The notes under the pieces were generated by a model. The model made no database searches. It had not been told where the DNA came from and saw only the letters and a program-made list of their open reading frames with translations. The position numbers and the translations under genes are program-made. A stretch of DNA of 64,000 nucleotides. Origin: Shewanella atlantica (GTDB lineage: Bacteria; Pseudomonadota; Gammaproteobacteria; Enterobacterales; Shewanellaceae). Shown in pieces: positions 63,500 through 64,000 of the stretch. The stretch covers positions 806,001 through 870,000 of the forward strand of contig NZ_RXNV01000001.1 of assembly GCF_003966265.1 (NCBI RefSeq), in the 5' to 3' direction. Position 1 is the first letter of the stretch. Every line of letters begins with the position of its first letter.

Positions 63500-64000
63500 G
63501 CGTCTTTCTCCATACTTCTGGACTGATAACGGTGAAACAGGGTTATCGGAATAATCAACAGACCCAACATCACGATGGCGAGCGCAGATGCGACGGGCCA
63601 GTCTCGGTTATTGAAGAACTCCTGCCACAACACCTTACCTATCATCAGAGAGTCCGGACCACCGAGCAGTTCAGGAATAACAAACTCGCCAACCACAGGA
63701 ATAAAGACCAACATAGAACCGGCAATCACGCCCCCTTTAGACAGTGGAAGAGTGATCTTCCAAAAGGTATTCATGCTTCTGGAACCTAGATCCGATGCCG
63801 CCTCTAACAGGCTGCCATCGAGCTGAGAAAGCGTGGCATACAGGGGCAAGATCATAAACGGAAGATAGCTATAGATGATGCCGATATAGACCGCAAAGTT
63901 AGTGTTCAACATCTGAATAGGTTCGGAGATAACCCCAAGCCAGAGGAGTAGATTGTTGATCAAGCCGTTATTACTCAGTATTCCCATCCAGGCGTATACC
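63496..64000 (-). CDS. potH: Putrescine ABC transporter permease PotH, partial
   Basis: The last 167 codons of a permease cut by the right edge of the window. VYAWMGILSNNGLINNLLLWLGVI and the EAA loop LEAASDLGSRSMNTFWKITLPLSKGGVIAGSMLVF match E. coli PotH. The ATG at 63987 is internal; the true start is beyond 64000. Overlaps potI by four bases. Confidence 0.92.
   Translation of the reverse strand, partial: VYAWMGILSNNGLINNLLLWLGVISEPIQMLNTNFAVYIGIIYSYLPFMILPLYATLSQLDGSLLEAASDLGSRSMNTFWKITLPLSKGGVIAGSMLVFIPVVGEFVIPELLGGPDSLMIGKVLWQEFFNNRDWPVASALAIVMLGLLIIPITLFHRYQSRSMEKDA

Overview
The window reads as a chromosomal segment of a marine gammaproteobacterium. Shewanella or a close relative is the best guess, from protein similarity to well-known E. 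coli genes, the block rpsU-yqeY-dnaG-rpoD, a short murein lipoprotein next to an L,D-transpeptidase, and genes for Na+/H+ exchange, siderophore uptake and putrescine use. The genus is an inference; no database was searched.

Layout. (1) 1-17305 is ordinary core genome: the 3' part of a NhaD-type antiporter, gspA-gspB, cca, lpp, an L,D-transpeptidase, rlmA, uppP, folB-folK, plsY, tsaD, rpsU-yqeY-dnaG, rpoD, and a CAU-anticodon tRNA best read as tRNA-Ile2. (2) 17259-41021 is an integrative element in the 3' half of that tRNA. It is bounded by a perfect 50-bp direct repeat and carries its own tyrosine integrase at the right end and a Gp2/YfjJ-like protein plus an AlpA-type regulator at the left end. 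Its cargo is mostly anti-phage: a six-zinc-ribbon protein with a GIY-YIG-like tail, a five-gene operon joining Zorya-type ZorA-ZorB-HNH to McrB-McrC, an AbiD/AbiF-type gene with a possible tiny convergent RNA, and a type I restriction system split into hsdM-hsdS and hsdR with several small genes between. (3) 41022-50240 is a second, older and decayed element in tandem. It has worn copies of the same att sequence, a diverged 54-aa gene shared with element 1 and a collapsed Gp2 relict. Its cargo is a ten-gene Mrp-like cation/proton antiporter cluster with a universal stress protein inserted. (4) 50533-64000 returns to core-like DNA: a Fur-type siderophore receptor, a small membrane protein, a three-gene 2-oxoacid:ferredoxin oxidoreductase operon, a chemoreceptor, and a putrescine group (puuB-like oxidase, potI, potH cut by the window edge).

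How it fits together. One tRNA has taken up elements at least twice, each time leaving an att remnant followed by a hairpin terminator, so the locus is a ladder of att sites. Element 1 stacks several defence layers that act on foreign DNA or RNA at different stages. The most interesting candidates are the ZorAB-HNH-McrBC operon, the AbiF-type gene with its possible antisense-side RNA, the zinc-ribbon/GIY-YIG protein, and E. coli-type Chi octamers (GCTGGTGG) lying at the seams between cargo modules. All coordinates and motifs were read by eye; family names rest on recognised motifs and gene order.
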